A stretch of 32,519 nucleotides of DNA from Prevotellaceae bacterium (GTDB taxonomy: Bacteria > Bacteroidota > Bacteroidia > Bacteroidales > UBA932). Every line of letters begins with the position of its first letter. Within the stretch, counting starts at the first letter, position 1. Shown here piece after piece: positions 1 through 9,892 of this stretch. The stretch is taken from contig JAISOH010000050.1 of the NCBI GenBank assembly GCA_031275825.1, positions 1-32,519 of the forward strand, given 5' to 3'. The notes beneath the pieces are model-generated. The model saw nothing but the letters and a program-made list of their open reading frames with translations. It was not told the DNA's origin and made no database searches. A program made the translations under genes and the position numbers.

Positions 1-2
1 AT

Positions 3-3000
3 TTGAGTAGCAATACAAACATTCCCGAAGCCACTGCCGCAGGCTATCCCGACAATTTCAAAGGCGTATTTGTACAGGAAGCAGTTATTGGTTTGCCTTC
101 TAAATGGTTCAACAGCGTAAATAACACTACTTTGCAGATTGCCGGTTACAATATGCTGATAGGCACAGGCGGCATTTCGGGCAAAATTGCCTTGGAAGCC
201 GTTGGCGGCGGCGCTCCGGGCGCAAATGCTTTTCTTAATGCCAAAATAGGCAATTTCACTATCGGATTTAATTCGTTTGATATTACTTTCAGACAAAACG
301 TAATAACCGAATCGAATATTCGCGGCAGATTAACAATACAGAATTTTAAAAACAGCGCCAATCAGCCTTTACAAATAGAACTTGCCGGCAGTTTTTCGCA
401 GGATGGCGATTTTAATCTTACCGCATCTGTTTCCAACAGCATATCTGCAAATTTGTTTAACTTCGTAAATTTTGATTTCCATACCTTTGAACTTGGCAAA
501 GCTGACGGCAAATTTTACTTGGGAACTTCCTGCGATATTTGGTTTCCTTCAAATTCGGTAATGAATAAAATTATCGGCAGTCAAAAAATTTCATTGCCCA
601 AGATACGCATTTACGACAGCGGACGCATGGAAATAGTCGGTGGCGAGGCATTTATTCCTGCAAATATAAGTTTGAATTTAGGACCGGTAGATGTTTCGGT
701 AACGGGCATTAATTTCGGTTCGCATCAGCAAAAATATAATGGCGTAGAACGTCAATACAATTATTGGGGTTTTGATGGTGCAATCAGCATCGACCCGCTT
801 GGGATAGATGTGCGCGGCGAAGGATTGAAATATTATTACACAGTTGATAATGACGAACATGGAGGCGCAGGCGATTCGTTCATTCATATTCAAACTCTTG
901 AAGTTGATTTGATTATTCCGGGGTCAGCCAGTCCTTCGGCAGCCGTGGCAATTATTCACGGCATGCTGTCTATTCCCAGTCCGGGAGAGGATCCAAAAGA
1001 ATATCAGGGCGAAATTTCGTTAAAACTTCCAAAAATGAATATTGCTGCCGGCGCCGGAATGAGGCTTATGCCCAAAGAGCCGGCTTTTATTATAGACGCC
1101 AGCGTTCAACTTCCTGCGCCTGTTCCGGTAGGATTTGTATCTATTTACGAATTTCGGTTATTGCTGGGTTATCGTTATGTAGCCGAAAAAGAGGCTGTGG
1201 GACTGGTTTCGGGTGTCAATACATGGTATGATTATTATACTTATCCTCCGCGAGGCGTACATATATCCAAATTCAGTCCGCCCAACAAAACAAAAGATTA
1301 CTCAACGCCTTTTTCGTTAGGCGCCGGCGCTGTGCTTGGCACTAATTTGGACGGCGGAAAAATTCTTTCGGCGCGAGTGATGATGTTACTGTCGTTGCCT
1401 ACCCTGTTTATGATAGACGGCAAAGCCTCGCTACTCAGTTCCCGCATAGGTTTGGATACAAACAAAGAGCCGCCTTTCTTTGCCTTTGTAGCCTGGGGCG
1501 ACAGCGCTATTGAAGCCGGCCTGGGCGCCGATTTCAAACTTCCTGCAAACAGCGGATCCATTTTTTCGCTTTATGCCAATGTTGAAAGCAAATTCCCGCT
1601 GCGCGGCGGCGCATGGTACATTAATGCAGGCACCAAAGACAAGCCTGTCAGCGCCACTCTGTTTAAGGGAGTGCTTAATTTGAATGCTCAGGCTTACCTG
1701 ATGCTCTCGAGTCAGGGTATATCATTAGGCGCGGGCGTAAGTTTTAATTTGAACAAAAGTTTTGCAGGTATAAAAGTACGCCTGTACGCATGGGTAGAAG
1801 TAGGCGGTTCTATCAGTTTTGAAAAACCGCAGCTCGGCGGCTATCTGTACTTTGGCGGCGGCATAGAAGTAAATGTTTGGAGACTGATTTACGTGTCGTT
1901 TAGTTTGTCTGTTTATCTGTCAGCCGAAGCGCCAGCTCCGTTTAAACTTTATGCAAGCCTGAATGTTAAAGGCAAGATAAAAGTATTATTTTTCAAAATA
2001 AAATTCAGTATTAAATTAGAGTTGTCATGGGAAACAAATAAACAGGTTGATACAAGCCCCATTTGTCCCTTGCCTTATCTGGGAGCAGAAAACCGCACAG
2101 ACGAATTAGTTAAAGCCGTTCACATGCTTACCAACGAAGTTTATGATATTAATTTTTTGCAGATGAATACTCTTCCCGCCAATGCAAATAACATCACGAA
2201 AATCATTCCTGCGGACAGTTATATTGATATTAAGACTATCAAAGGGTTGATTAACAGAGTTTCCGCCAATATAGGCGGAGGCACAATATCGCCGGCAAAC
2301 TATATGGATAAAATTCCTCCCAGTGCAGTAGTCAAAGGCAAACAGTTACGACAGGTAGTTCATAAGTATTCTATGGAAAAAGTTGAGATTTTTGCATGGG
2401 ATAATCAATCTAATCAATGGGTTGAATACCATCCGTTTGCGGCGCTTACAGAAGAAGGCGAAGACCGTATTGATGCAAAAAAATTAAAAATAGGCAGCTG
2501 GCAATTAATAAATAAACAGTATGATACTGTCCGGTTATTAGCCGCCAATCCGTTTTCATATACGGATGCAGGCGAACCGGGCTGGGTAGTTCCCGAATAT
2601 CTGGGTCTTACGGGCGAAGTACTGTTTTGCGAAGAAAACATAGAAATGAAAATTTTGAATTTTCTTAATAAAGGCGTTAACAATGGCGATAAGGTATATA
2701 TAGAAAATGACGGTATAGCATGTGCAAATAATGGCATAGCATGTGTAATAATAAGAGATGTAAACAATGAAGATTTGGGAGATTTGGTATATCGCTATAA
2801 TGATTCCAATCACCATTATATTAATGGCGCATGGTTTAACCTTGTAGAAGAATATCTCGAAGAACAGCCGACAGATGAACAAACTCCTGAATTATTATCA
2901 ATTGAACCTGTCGATAATATTTCCGAACTCCCAAAACCAACCATGGACAAAGGGATAGATATTAATACCTTTGTAATAAAAAACAGCCCCGACGAGCCAC

Positions 3001-4877
3001 ACGATTTTGCAAGGTCGCTTTATTTTTCTAATTACAATCGTTTGCTTATCATGTTTCCTGAAAATATAGCAGAAATAAGATTATTGCTGACTTCCTGCGC
3101 ACCTTCTGTTACGGTAAGATTCTATAAGGGTTTTGTTCCCGATGATGGTAACAGCAGTAATATTCAATATGAACAGGTTGCAGAAATAATAAAAACAGGT
3201 GAAGAACTTGCCGAATCGGAAATAGTTTACAGCTACCCCGATAATCCAATAATAAGAATTATTATAGAACCCGAACATTCTGATTTTGAAGAAATAACAG
3301 CCATAAAGGAACAGATTTCGGGCTTATTTGCCAAGGCTTACGGTTATTCTAACGGCACATTACAGTTTAGTGATGAAGACCAGATACTTTATGATGAATT
3401 GACTGACAGGCTTAACGCACTGCGTCCCATTGACGGTAAAGAGGAGGAAGAAACAGCTATCTGCGATACTACTTCCTTACAGCAAATAAGATGGTACACT
3501 GTTGAACGTTATCAATACAAAGAACTGCTTCCCTCTATTGAAGAAAAACGGGAAGACCAGACGGCAATGGCAGAAGCTGTAAATAAGTATATTCAGCCGG
3601 TATGGCGACCTGCAACAAAATACTGTATCCATTTTCAACTCAACGATGAAGTCAGCTATAACGGTACTCCAAAGTCTTCGGGCGTTTATAAGTATTACTA
3701 CGGATTTAAAACCACCGGCAGCGTTGGGCATTATCAGGGCACGGGAAATAACATCGGAAAAGGTCTGAATCTTTTAGAAAAATATATTGATTTTAACCGT
3801 TCCTATCCTAATGCCGACGGCAATTTGTTACAGTCCAAGCCATTATTTTGGGGTCATTACGAATGTAAAATAAATATTTTCTTTACCAAAGCCTTTATCT
3901 GTCATTTACTTAATAACTGGCCCGAATATGGTAATTTGGTAGAAATGGGCGGCAGTTTGAATATAAAAATCAAGGATCCCGTTTCTGACGTATTGATTGA
4001 GTATCCTTTACAGGAAGATGTTGATGTGGCTTATGCCGATGAACAGGATATTGTCTGGCAGGATGACGATAATCCTCCATCGCCTTTATACATCCATCTG
4101 ATAAACAACCTGCTTGCAAACTACGAGCAGATTCCCTGCGACATATCCGGCATTGGCATGCTTAAACCTGCAGCTATGTTTTATTCTATAACGCTGGCTA
4201 ATTTAAAACCGTTGAAACTGTACACAGCATTGCTTTACAACGCATTTAATCCTAATGGAACGGAATTGTCGGATGCTAATAATGCGGAAGTTCACCGTTT
4301 TGTATTCCAAACATCGAGATATGAAAATTTTGAAGAACAGGTAAACAGTTGTATATTGAAAGATGACAGCGGCAATGAAAAAATGGCTGTATTTGAACTT
4401 TTAACGGATATGCCTGCTTCAGGCGAAGCAGATGTATATCAAACAGTCTGGAATCTCGATAACGATGTTCTGTCGGATTTGGCTCTTCGCTATTCGCACA
4501 ATTTTGATAAATTAATGGAAGGAATATTCTGTTTTAAGCCTTTGGAAGCTGCCACCACAACAGAATTTAATATCATCCGCAGCCGGGAAACAGGAAATAT
4601 TGTTGCCGTTTTGGTACGCAATCCTGAGCCTTTTAACGACCCCAAAATACCCATTGAGCAAATAACGGATACGATTGTTGTAGCCGATGAAAACGCTAAT
4701 GTTGATACCGGTTTTAAAACTCTTTATTCCAAAGATTATTCCCAAGCCATTATTGTCAAAAACGGAAGTCCGATAACGGAAAACAGTCTGTTTATACGGT
4801 TTCGGTACAAACTGTGGAATGGTTCGATATATAATGTGGAAAAAACAATTCAAACAGAAATAAATATTAATCAATAA
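3..4877 (+). CDS. Giant beta-rich protein of unknown function, 5'-partial
   Basis: The reading frame is open to the left edge. The first possible start inside the window is a TTG at base 3, so the true N-terminus may lie outside. At least 1624 residues are visible. Residues about 1-680 are rich in Gly, Ala and alternating hydrophobics, as in a long beta-solenoid or barrel-like repeat; one motif reads WYINAGTKDKPVSA near residue 537. The second half is less repetitive and more acidic, with motifs GWVVPEYLGLTGEVLFC (near 860) and a SYPNADGN-containing stretch near 1265. No transmembrane helix or known catalytic motif is apparent. The stop lies 12 bases before the next giant gene, so the two are probably co-transcribed. 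The repetitive half resembles in style large proteins annotated DUF6603, but this is from memory and unverified. I do not recognise a function. Confidence 0.9.
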   Translation: MSSNTNIPEATAAGYPDNFKGVFVQEAVIGLPSKWFNSVNNTTLQIAGYNMLIGTGGISGKIALEAVGGGAPGANAFLNAKIGNFTIGFNSFDITFRQNVITESNIRGRLTIQNFKNSANQPLQIELAGSFSQDGDFNLTASVSNSISANLFNFVNFDFHTFELGKADGKFYLGTSCDIWFPSNSVMNKIIGSQKISLPKIRIYDSGRMEIVGGEAFIPANISLNLGPVDVSVTGINFGSHQQKYNGVERQYNYWGFDGAISIDPLGIDVRGEGLKYYYTVDNDEHGGAGDSFIHIQTLEVDLIIPGSASPSAAVAIIHGMLSIPSPGEDPKEYQGEISLKLPKMNIAAGAGMRLMPKEPAFIIDASVQLPAPVPVGFVSIYEFRLLLGYRYVAEKEAVGLVSGVNTWYDYYTYPPRGVHISKFSPPNKTKDYSTPFSLGAGAVLGTNLDGGKILSARVMMLLSLPTLFMIDGKASLLSSRIGLDTNKEPPFFAFVAWGDSAIEAGLGADFKLPANSGSIFSLYANVESKFPLRGGAWYINAGTKDKPVSATLFKGVLNLNAQAYLMLSSQGISLGAGVSFNLNKSFAGIKVRLYAWVEVGGSISFEKPQLGGYLYFGGGIEVNVWRLIYVSFSLSVYLSAEAPAPFKLYASLNVKGKIKVLFFKIKFSIKLELSWETNKQVDTSPICPLPYLGAENRTDELVKAVHMLTNEVYDINFLQMNTLPANANNITKIIPADSYIDIKTIKGLINRVSANIGGGTISPANYMDKIPPSAVVKGKQLRQVVHKYSMEKVEIFAWDNQSNQWVEYHPFAALTEEGEDRIDAKKLKIGSWQLINKQYDTVRLLAANPFSYTDAGEPGWVVPEYLGLTGEVLFCEENIEMKILNFLNKGVNNGDKVYIENDGIACANNGIACVIIRDVNNEDLGDLVYRYNDSNHHYINGAWFNLVEEYLEEQPTDEQTPELLSIEPVDNISELPKPTMDKGIDINTFVIKNSPDEPHDFARSLYFSNYNRLLIMFPENIAEIRLLLTSCAPSVTVRFYKGFVPDDGNSSNIQYEQVAEIIKTGEELAESEIVYSYPDNPIIRIIIEPEHSDFEEITAIKEQISGLFAKAYGYSNGTLQFSDEDQILYDELTDRLNALRPIDGKEEEETAICDTTSLQQIRWYTVERYQYKELLPSIEEKREDQTAMAEAVNKYIQPVWRPATKYCIHFQLNDEVSYNGTPKSSGVYKYYYGFKTTGSVGHYQGTGNNIGKGLNLLEKYIDFNRSYPNADGNLLQSKPLFWGHYECKINIFFTKAFICHLLNNWPEYGNLVEMGGSLNIKIKDPVSDVLIEYPLQEDVDVAYADEQDIVWQDDDNPPSPLYIHLINNLLANYEQIPCDISGIGMLKPAAMFYSITLANLKPLKLYTALLYNAFNPNGTELSDANNAEVHRFVFQTSRYENFEEQVNSCILKDDSGNEKMAVFELLTDMPASGEADVYQTVWNLDNDVLSDLALRYSHNFDKLMEGIFCFKPLEAATTTEFNIIRSRETGNIVAVLVRNPEPFNDPKIPIEQITDTIVVADENANVDTGFKTLYSKDYSQAIIVKNGSPITENSLFIRFRYKLWNGSIYNVEKTIQTEININQ

Positions 4878-4889
4878 AATATTAAGAAA

Positions 4890-7800
4890 ATGAGTGTAAT
4901 TAATATAAATAGTAAAGACAGTATAGAGAAATACGATACTTTATTGCAATCCCCCTATTTGCATTTATCGGCAGCAGGCTCAGGCGACGAACAAGTCCAG
5001 AGAAACTATTTACGCTGGTTTTTTAGAGGAACACTGGGAAAAAATCATTTACCCAAAGGCGATTATGCCCAAACTGATTATAATTTTAATAAATCCGGCG
5101 ATTATGTGAAAATTTACAGGTCGCCGCTTCAAGGACCTGTAATTCTACTTCCTCTCCCACTCCCTTCATTCTATAATTGTCTTTTGCCTGCTGCTCCTGA
5201 GGTTATTGATAATTTAAATCAGTTATGGAGTTATCACTATAAAGGCAAGCTTACTTATCTGCGGTTTTTGGAAAAGAAAAAGTATATTGCCGCTCTGAAC
5301 ATATATAATCCTGTAACAAATTCAAATTATAAGGATTTTATGCAATATTATCTTGACAAGCTACACGGGACTGTTGAGATAGAGTTTCCCAATGATTTGT
5401 TTTTTTCAATAACATCGCACAGAAGATTTTATTCTACTCAACCTGTCCTTTCTCCTTCAGGTAATGTGAAAATGGAAGTAATGTCTGTTAATGAAAACAG
5501 GGCATCAGCCGATAAATATGTTTATGCGCGTAAATCTTTTATAAGTTCAAAATATTCACAACCCGAGTTTGGCATGATATGCGAAAATGGAAGGAGCATC
5601 CGCCTTCAGGCAGATTATTACGATATTGTTCCGAGCTTTATGCTTTATTTTTATGATGAATGTATTGCAGATATTAACAACCATGGCGAATGGGAAGAAC
5701 TTGGAGATTTTGCATTAAGTTTGGATGTAAAAGAAGTTTTTACGCGACTGGAACCGAAACGCGGCATGATTAACGGTATATGGCCCCGATTTAACGACAA
5801 TGCTTTTGTTAATGTAGCGAACTATCAGGACAAATGGAATGGCGTTTCGTCAGACCCTGACGAAAGAAACATTAAGCAACTGGTTGCCGATTATATAAGC
5901 CTTAGCGATGCTGCGGACAATCCGCGGGCAAACGAGCAGGTATTTACCGGAAGTACGGAGGATGATGGCAGTCCGCTTGAGACCTCGCTGTTGGATGTAC
6001 TTAATCTTGGCGCAATGGATTTCCATGTAGCAAGAATGTTGGGATTAGGCACAATTGATTTAAATCCCGTGAAAAACAAAAATCAACAATATGTTTATGC
6101 AGCAGAGTATTTTACACAAGGTGATTTGGAAGATGGTTTGGGAAGCCGCACTGTTAGACATCTGTATTTGAGCCTGCCAACCTCCGGAACTACGGAACGT
6201 TTACCCAAAATACCGAATATTACGGAAATTGTACCCGGAATACTTAACGACAGCAATCCGGAAGAACACAATACTTCTAATAATGGCTATACCTCCGATG
6301 GGCGCTGTCGTTTTGTAACCATACTGGTTAATGAAGAGGAAGAAGAAATTTCCAATCCGCCTTTTTACGCTTCACAGGAAGAATTTAACCGCTCGGAATA
6401 TACATTTCCAATATTCGGCGGTTTGGAACATAAAATGAATAATGAGATAGAATGGCAAAGCCCCGAACTCTCCAACGATACTGATTATCAACATACAGGA
6501 GATGGCTGTAATGAAACCGTGCCGCTTTTGTTTTCGGAAGGATTAAATGACAGAGCAAATCAGCGTATCCTTTATATCCATAAACAGCAAGAAAGCGGCG
6601 TACATCATTATCTTGCTTATGGAATTGATATTTTTTCCAGATCAACGCGCAGCGAAAATATTTGTTCTATCGAAACACAGTTTAAGGCAACCCTTTTAAA
6701 ACCGCCCGTAAATATCAACGCCCTGTTAATACGTAAAGAATTACCTTTGTTGCTAACTTCACAGGAAGAACAAAACAGATATGCAGCAATAACAGCTAAT
6801 GATAAAACCCTGATTCGTCTTATTTTTGATTACCATACCGAACAGGAACTGTCTGTTTACAAAATTGACGAAAAATACAGCCATCTGACAGATACTGATA
6901 TTGTCGAAAATAATATTGCAGGCATGGATATATATCCGGACGATTTTGAAATATATGCTGACGAGGTGGAAATATTTTTCAGAAATTCGGTTCCGAATAA
7001 TGTATCGGGCAAAGCGATTGTTGTTTTAGACAACCATCCTTTAATTGCCACGGTACATACCGACAAATATCCTTTATTAAGTCAGGGATCTGGAGAATAT
7101 TTGATTCCTCATCTGCCAGCTTCCGAAATAAACAAATATACAGGAGGAGTTTTTTCCATAGGCGGAGAGCAATTCATCATAGCATCCATAAATTCATCCA
7201 ATCCGGACAAACCTGAAATAAGCGTTTATAAAAAGGGAATCAGCGACACATTTGCAAATTCCGAAAATCAGGATATGGATGCAGACGATCTTCAATTGCC
7301 GCAAATCACGCCCGACAGTTTATTTGTAGCCATTGAAAATATGCAAACTCCTTTAAACTGGGGGCAAAATAACCCATACAGTTTAAAGGTGAAAATCGGA
7401 ACATCTTCATGGAATGTTAAAAGAGAAGTTTTTCATAAAATTGTTGACGGCGAAGATGTACGATTTATTGAAAAATCACGCGGAATATGGGAAGATGTTA
7501 ATATAGAAAAAGTAGAAGAACTTATTGACCGGGAATTAAATAATGAAGGAGAAGTAATAAATGAAATTTATGAATTTAGAGGATTATATAAACTTACTTT
7601 TGTGAATTTCCAACTTTCTCAACATGAACAGTATAGCGCTAACAATATCTCTGTAGAATGGCACAGTGGAATTGTGCGGCTTAAACGACAATCCGCTCTG
7701 CCAAATGGAGAAAGAGATTTGTTTGAAGTGGTCGGAATGGATAATTCTGGGCAAAATCTTGTGTTGTATATTAACGATTCTTCGTTTAGCGATGCGCCGG

Positions 7801-9611
7801 AATATGACGACATTCCGGAAGATCCGCAATTAATCAATTATTATCCCGGATACAAAGTATATTTATATGCAAACAATGCAAATCTTAGCGAAACCAACAT
7901 TTTACCGGCACAGGGAAAAGAAGTGCATTATTCTGTTTTCGGATTAAGAAGTATAAATTCGGAAGAAAATATAAATTCAAAACTAAGCACCCCAGCGATA
8001 ATGTTTGCGCAGGAATTGATTGAGCCGAAATCGCCGGAATTGCCAATAACCGCAAAATATGCTACACGACCCGATTTTTTTGGGCGGGCAAGTTATACGC
8101 TTACACCCATATTTGACCACAAACCAAACAGTATCTTATTTTATCGCTCCAATGACGAAGCTTTTTTAAATGCGCTGTACGAAAAAAGTACTGTGGAAGA
8201 AATACGGGAGGCTCTCGAAACGTTTGGCGGTAATGACGAGGAGTTTTTAACTAACCGATGGGAAAATTTTCTTGATTTTGATACACTGTCCCAATCCGGT
8301 CAATATGCGACATATCCTCAGGCTGATAATGGCTACGCCTTTCCTATGCCCGACAATATATTTTTTATTGCGGCTATTAATAAATTTATACAGTGGAATA
8401 ATAAAGAATACAGTGAAAATATAAGCAGTATTAATCAAATTAATTCGCTTGGTCAGGTAATTATTCCTGCTGTTGCAGGAAAACACGGACAGTTGAATGT
8501 TATAGATTTTATCAGAGAAACCATCTACAATTCATTTGTGCCGCTTACGGAAATGCCCGTTGTTTATCAACATATCAAGCCCAATGCGTTTCATCCCGCG
8601 CCATATAAACCGCAACCAAAACAACAGAATATTAAAAATAAAGATGGTTATCTGCTTCAACCATCCGACCCCGAATTTGATATTGCGCCAATGGCTGTAA
8701 AAGATGAAACAGGTACTCATCCTAAAATAATATTTACCGACTTTACGCTTGACGGAACTTCAAAAAACATTTACTTCTATGGCGTAAAAGAGATGAATAT
8801 TCAGATGAAAATGAGCGATTTCAGTCCGATAATCGGACCTGTAAAATTAGTCAACAGCAATCCACCGGAAGCGCCTGAAATAAAGATAGTAATACCGATT
8901 TTAGAAAACCGCACGCTTGGAATCACGCCTGCAGTCCAATTTGAAATCAATGCTTATCCGAAAAATCAGTATATACGAAAAATTACGGTTTACCGTGCGC
9001 TCAACATGCTGGATGCACAATCCATCCGCAGCATGACAAAAGTAAAAGAAATTGATATCGAACAGTCCGATATGTTATACGACGAAATCTGGACGTTACA
9101 GGACGATTTTTCAGACTTGACCGAAATTCCTTACGGAACGCCATTATACTATAAACTTACGGTTTCGCGTAAAATTGAATATATGGAAGGAGACAACGCT
9201 GACCCAATTACGGAATATGCGCCATCAAAACCATCAAAACTATTGCTTACGCTTATTCCTGATACTTCCGTTCCCGATTCGCCTGTTTTAAACTACACTT
9301 CAGGACAACTTGCTGATGGTGTATTACCTGATGTTACCTTGATATGGAATAAAACCGTCAATAACGGCAAATATCATGTTTATAAAATGAACAATCAGGG
9401 AAATTGGATGAAAATAAAAGAACTCGTTGCAAACAGTGATGAAACTGTATATTTACCGCTTGCCGATACTGCATTAGAATCCGGCGCTTTACAAATAACG
9501 GATGAATACGGACAAGCCATATATCATCATTTTAAGGCAATTGCCGAAAATTCTTCCGGAATGTTAAGCAGTAACGAAGAAATACTTACCATTGGAGGGC
9601 AAAGCAGTTAG
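4890..9611 (+). CDS. Giant protein of unknown function with C-terminal Fn3-like domains
   Basis: The product is 1573 aa, starting at ATG 4890 behind an AT-rich AAGAAA leader. The N-terminus (MSVININSKD...) carries no signal peptide or lipobox, so export by Sec looks unlikely. A conspicuous N-terminal motif is LRWFFRGTLGKNHLPKGD at residues 41-58. The middle has an LNLGAMDFHVARMLGLGTID motif near residue 370 and a VHHYLAYGIDIFSRST motif near 570. The last about 300 residues look like two fibronectin-III-type beta sandwiches (PEAPEIKIVIPI... and PDSPVLNY...). It is clearly the partner of the giant upstream gene: same strand, 12-base gap, similar size and codon use. No enzyme motif is visible. 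It could be a structural or adhesive cytoplasmic assembly protein, or cargo of another export route; neither is supported by neighbours in this window. Confidence 0.93.
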   Translation: MSVININSKDSIEKYDTLLQSPYLHLSAAGSGDEQVQRNYLRWFFRGTLGKNHLPKGDYAQTDYNFNKSGDYVKIYRSPLQGPVILLPLPLPSFYNCLLPAAPEVIDNLNQLWSYHYKGKLTYLRFLEKKKYIAALNIYNPVTNSNYKDFMQYYLDKLHGTVEIEFPNDLFFSITSHRRFYSTQPVLSPSGNVKMEVMSVNENRASADKYVYARKSFISSKYSQPEFGMICENGRSIRLQADYYDIVPSFMLYFYDECIADINNHGEWEELGDFALSLDVKEVFTRLEPKRGMINGIWPRFNDNAFVNVANYQDKWNGVSSDPDERNIKQLVADYISLSDAADNPRANEQVFTGSTEDDGSPLETSLLDVLNLGAMDFHVARMLGLGTIDLNPVKNKNQQYVYAAEYFTQGDLEDGLGSRTVRHLYLSLPTSGTTERLPKIPNITEIVPGILNDSNPEEHNTSNNGYTSDGRCRFVTILVNEEEEEISNPPFYASQEEFNRSEYTFPIFGGLEHKMNNEIEWQSPELSNDTDYQHTGDGCNETVPLLFSEGLNDRANQRILYIHKQQESGVHHYLAYGIDIFSRSTRSENICSIETQFKATLLKPPVNINALLIRKELPLLLTSQEEQNRYAAITANDKTLIRLIFDYHTEQELSVYKIDEKYSHLTDTDIVENNIAGMDIYPDDFEIYADEVEIFFRNSVPNNVSGKAIVVLDNHPLIATVHTDKYPLLSQGSGEYLIPHLPASEINKYTGGVFSIGGEQFIIASINSSNPDKPEISVYKKGISDTFANSENQDMDADDLQLPQITPDSLFVAIENMQTPLNWGQNNPYSLKVKIGTSSWNVKREVFHKIVDGEDVRFIEKSRGIWEDVNIEKVEELIDRELNNEGEVINEIYEFRGLYKLTFVNFQLSQHEQYSANNISVEWHSGIVRLKRQSALPNGERDLFEVVGMDNSGQNLVLYINDSSFSDAPEYDDIPEDPQLINYYPGYKVYLYANNANLSETNILPAQGKEVHYSVFGLRSINSEENINSKLSTPAIMFAQELIEPKSPELPITAKYATRPDFFGRASYTLTPIFDHKPNSILFYRSNDEAFLNALYEKSTVEEIREALETFGGNDEEFLTNRWENFLDFDTLSQSGQYATYPQADNGYAFPMPDNIFFIAAINKFIQWNNKEYSENISSINQINSLGQVIIPAVAGKHGQLNVIDFIRETIYNSFVPLTEMPVVYQHIKPNAFHPAPYKPQPKQQNIKNKDGYLLQPSDPEFDIAPMAVKDETGTHPKIIFTDFTLDGTSKNIYFYGVKEMNIQMKMSDFSPIIGPVKLVNSNPPEAPEIKIVIPILENRTLGITPAVQFEINAYPKNQYIRKITVYRALNMLDAQSIRSMTKVKEIDIEQSDMLYDEIWTLQDDFSDLTEIPYGTPLYYKLTVSRKIEYMEGDNADPITEYAPSKPSKLLLTLIPDTSVPDSPVLNYTSGQLADGVLPDVTLIWNKTVNNGKYHVYKMNNQGNWMKIKELVANSDETVYLPLADTALESGALQITDEYGQAIYHHFKAIAENSSGMLSSNEEILTIGGQSS

Positions 9612-9781
9612 TAAAGGTAGAAATAATTAAAAGTTGAAAATATTAACAGGCAAAATATGCAGGTTGTTTTAATGCTTTCAGTAATCTGTTTCACATCGGT
9701 TTTGATTTGATTATAATTGCGTTCTATCTCTGCCTGTATGGTGTTGTTGCCGTTCCCGTCCCTGAAATTTACAATATTCAT
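9608..9781 (-). CDS. Small ORF (57 aa), convergent with the giant gene pair
   Basis: On the minus strand an ATG at 9781 opens 57 codons ending at 9608, overlapping the stop of the giant gene by four bases. The first about 40 residues are polar and look like real coding sequence (MNIVNFRDGNGNNTIQAEIE, then a coiled-coil-like segment with I/V/I spacing). The last about 18 residues (from TTCIFCLLIF) are hydrophobic and aromatic, so it may be a tail-anchored small membrane protein, or an N-terminal gene fragment reading into foreign sequence. The upstream leader is AT-rich (aacataaattaaaATG). No Bacteroidota -7 box is obvious upstream. No family recognised; it may equally be a truncated relic. 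Confidence 0.4.
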   Translation of the reverse strand: MNIVNFRDGNGNNTIQAEIERNYNQIKTDVKQITESIKTTCIFCLLIFSTFNYFYLY

Positions 9782-9843
9782 TTTAATTTATGTTATATTT
9801 TTTTGTTTTTTATCATTATTCTTATATTTTCAATTATTTTGCG

Positions 9844-9851
9844 TATGTTTG
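9844..9851 (+). promoter_or_regulatory. Putative -7 box for the cysQ-miaB-osmC operon
   Basis: TATGTTTG matches the Bacteroidota -7 consensus TAnnTTTG and lies 41 bases before the cysQ ATG. No good TTTG -33 element is seen at the usual distance, so the call is tentative. Confidence 0.4.
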
Positions 9852-9892
9852 CATGTTAAAATTATTGATAAGATTTTTCTAAATTAAGATTT

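Noticed and set aside
2414..2882. Overlapping minus-strand ORFs of 117 and 108 codons inside the first giant gene
   Set aside because: No known motifs, composition typical of antisense frames, and the plus frame is uninterrupted.
3..9611. Phage tail or contractile injection system locus
   Set aside because: No sheath, tube, baseplate, spike, LysM or AAA ATPase genes are present; giant size alone is not enough.
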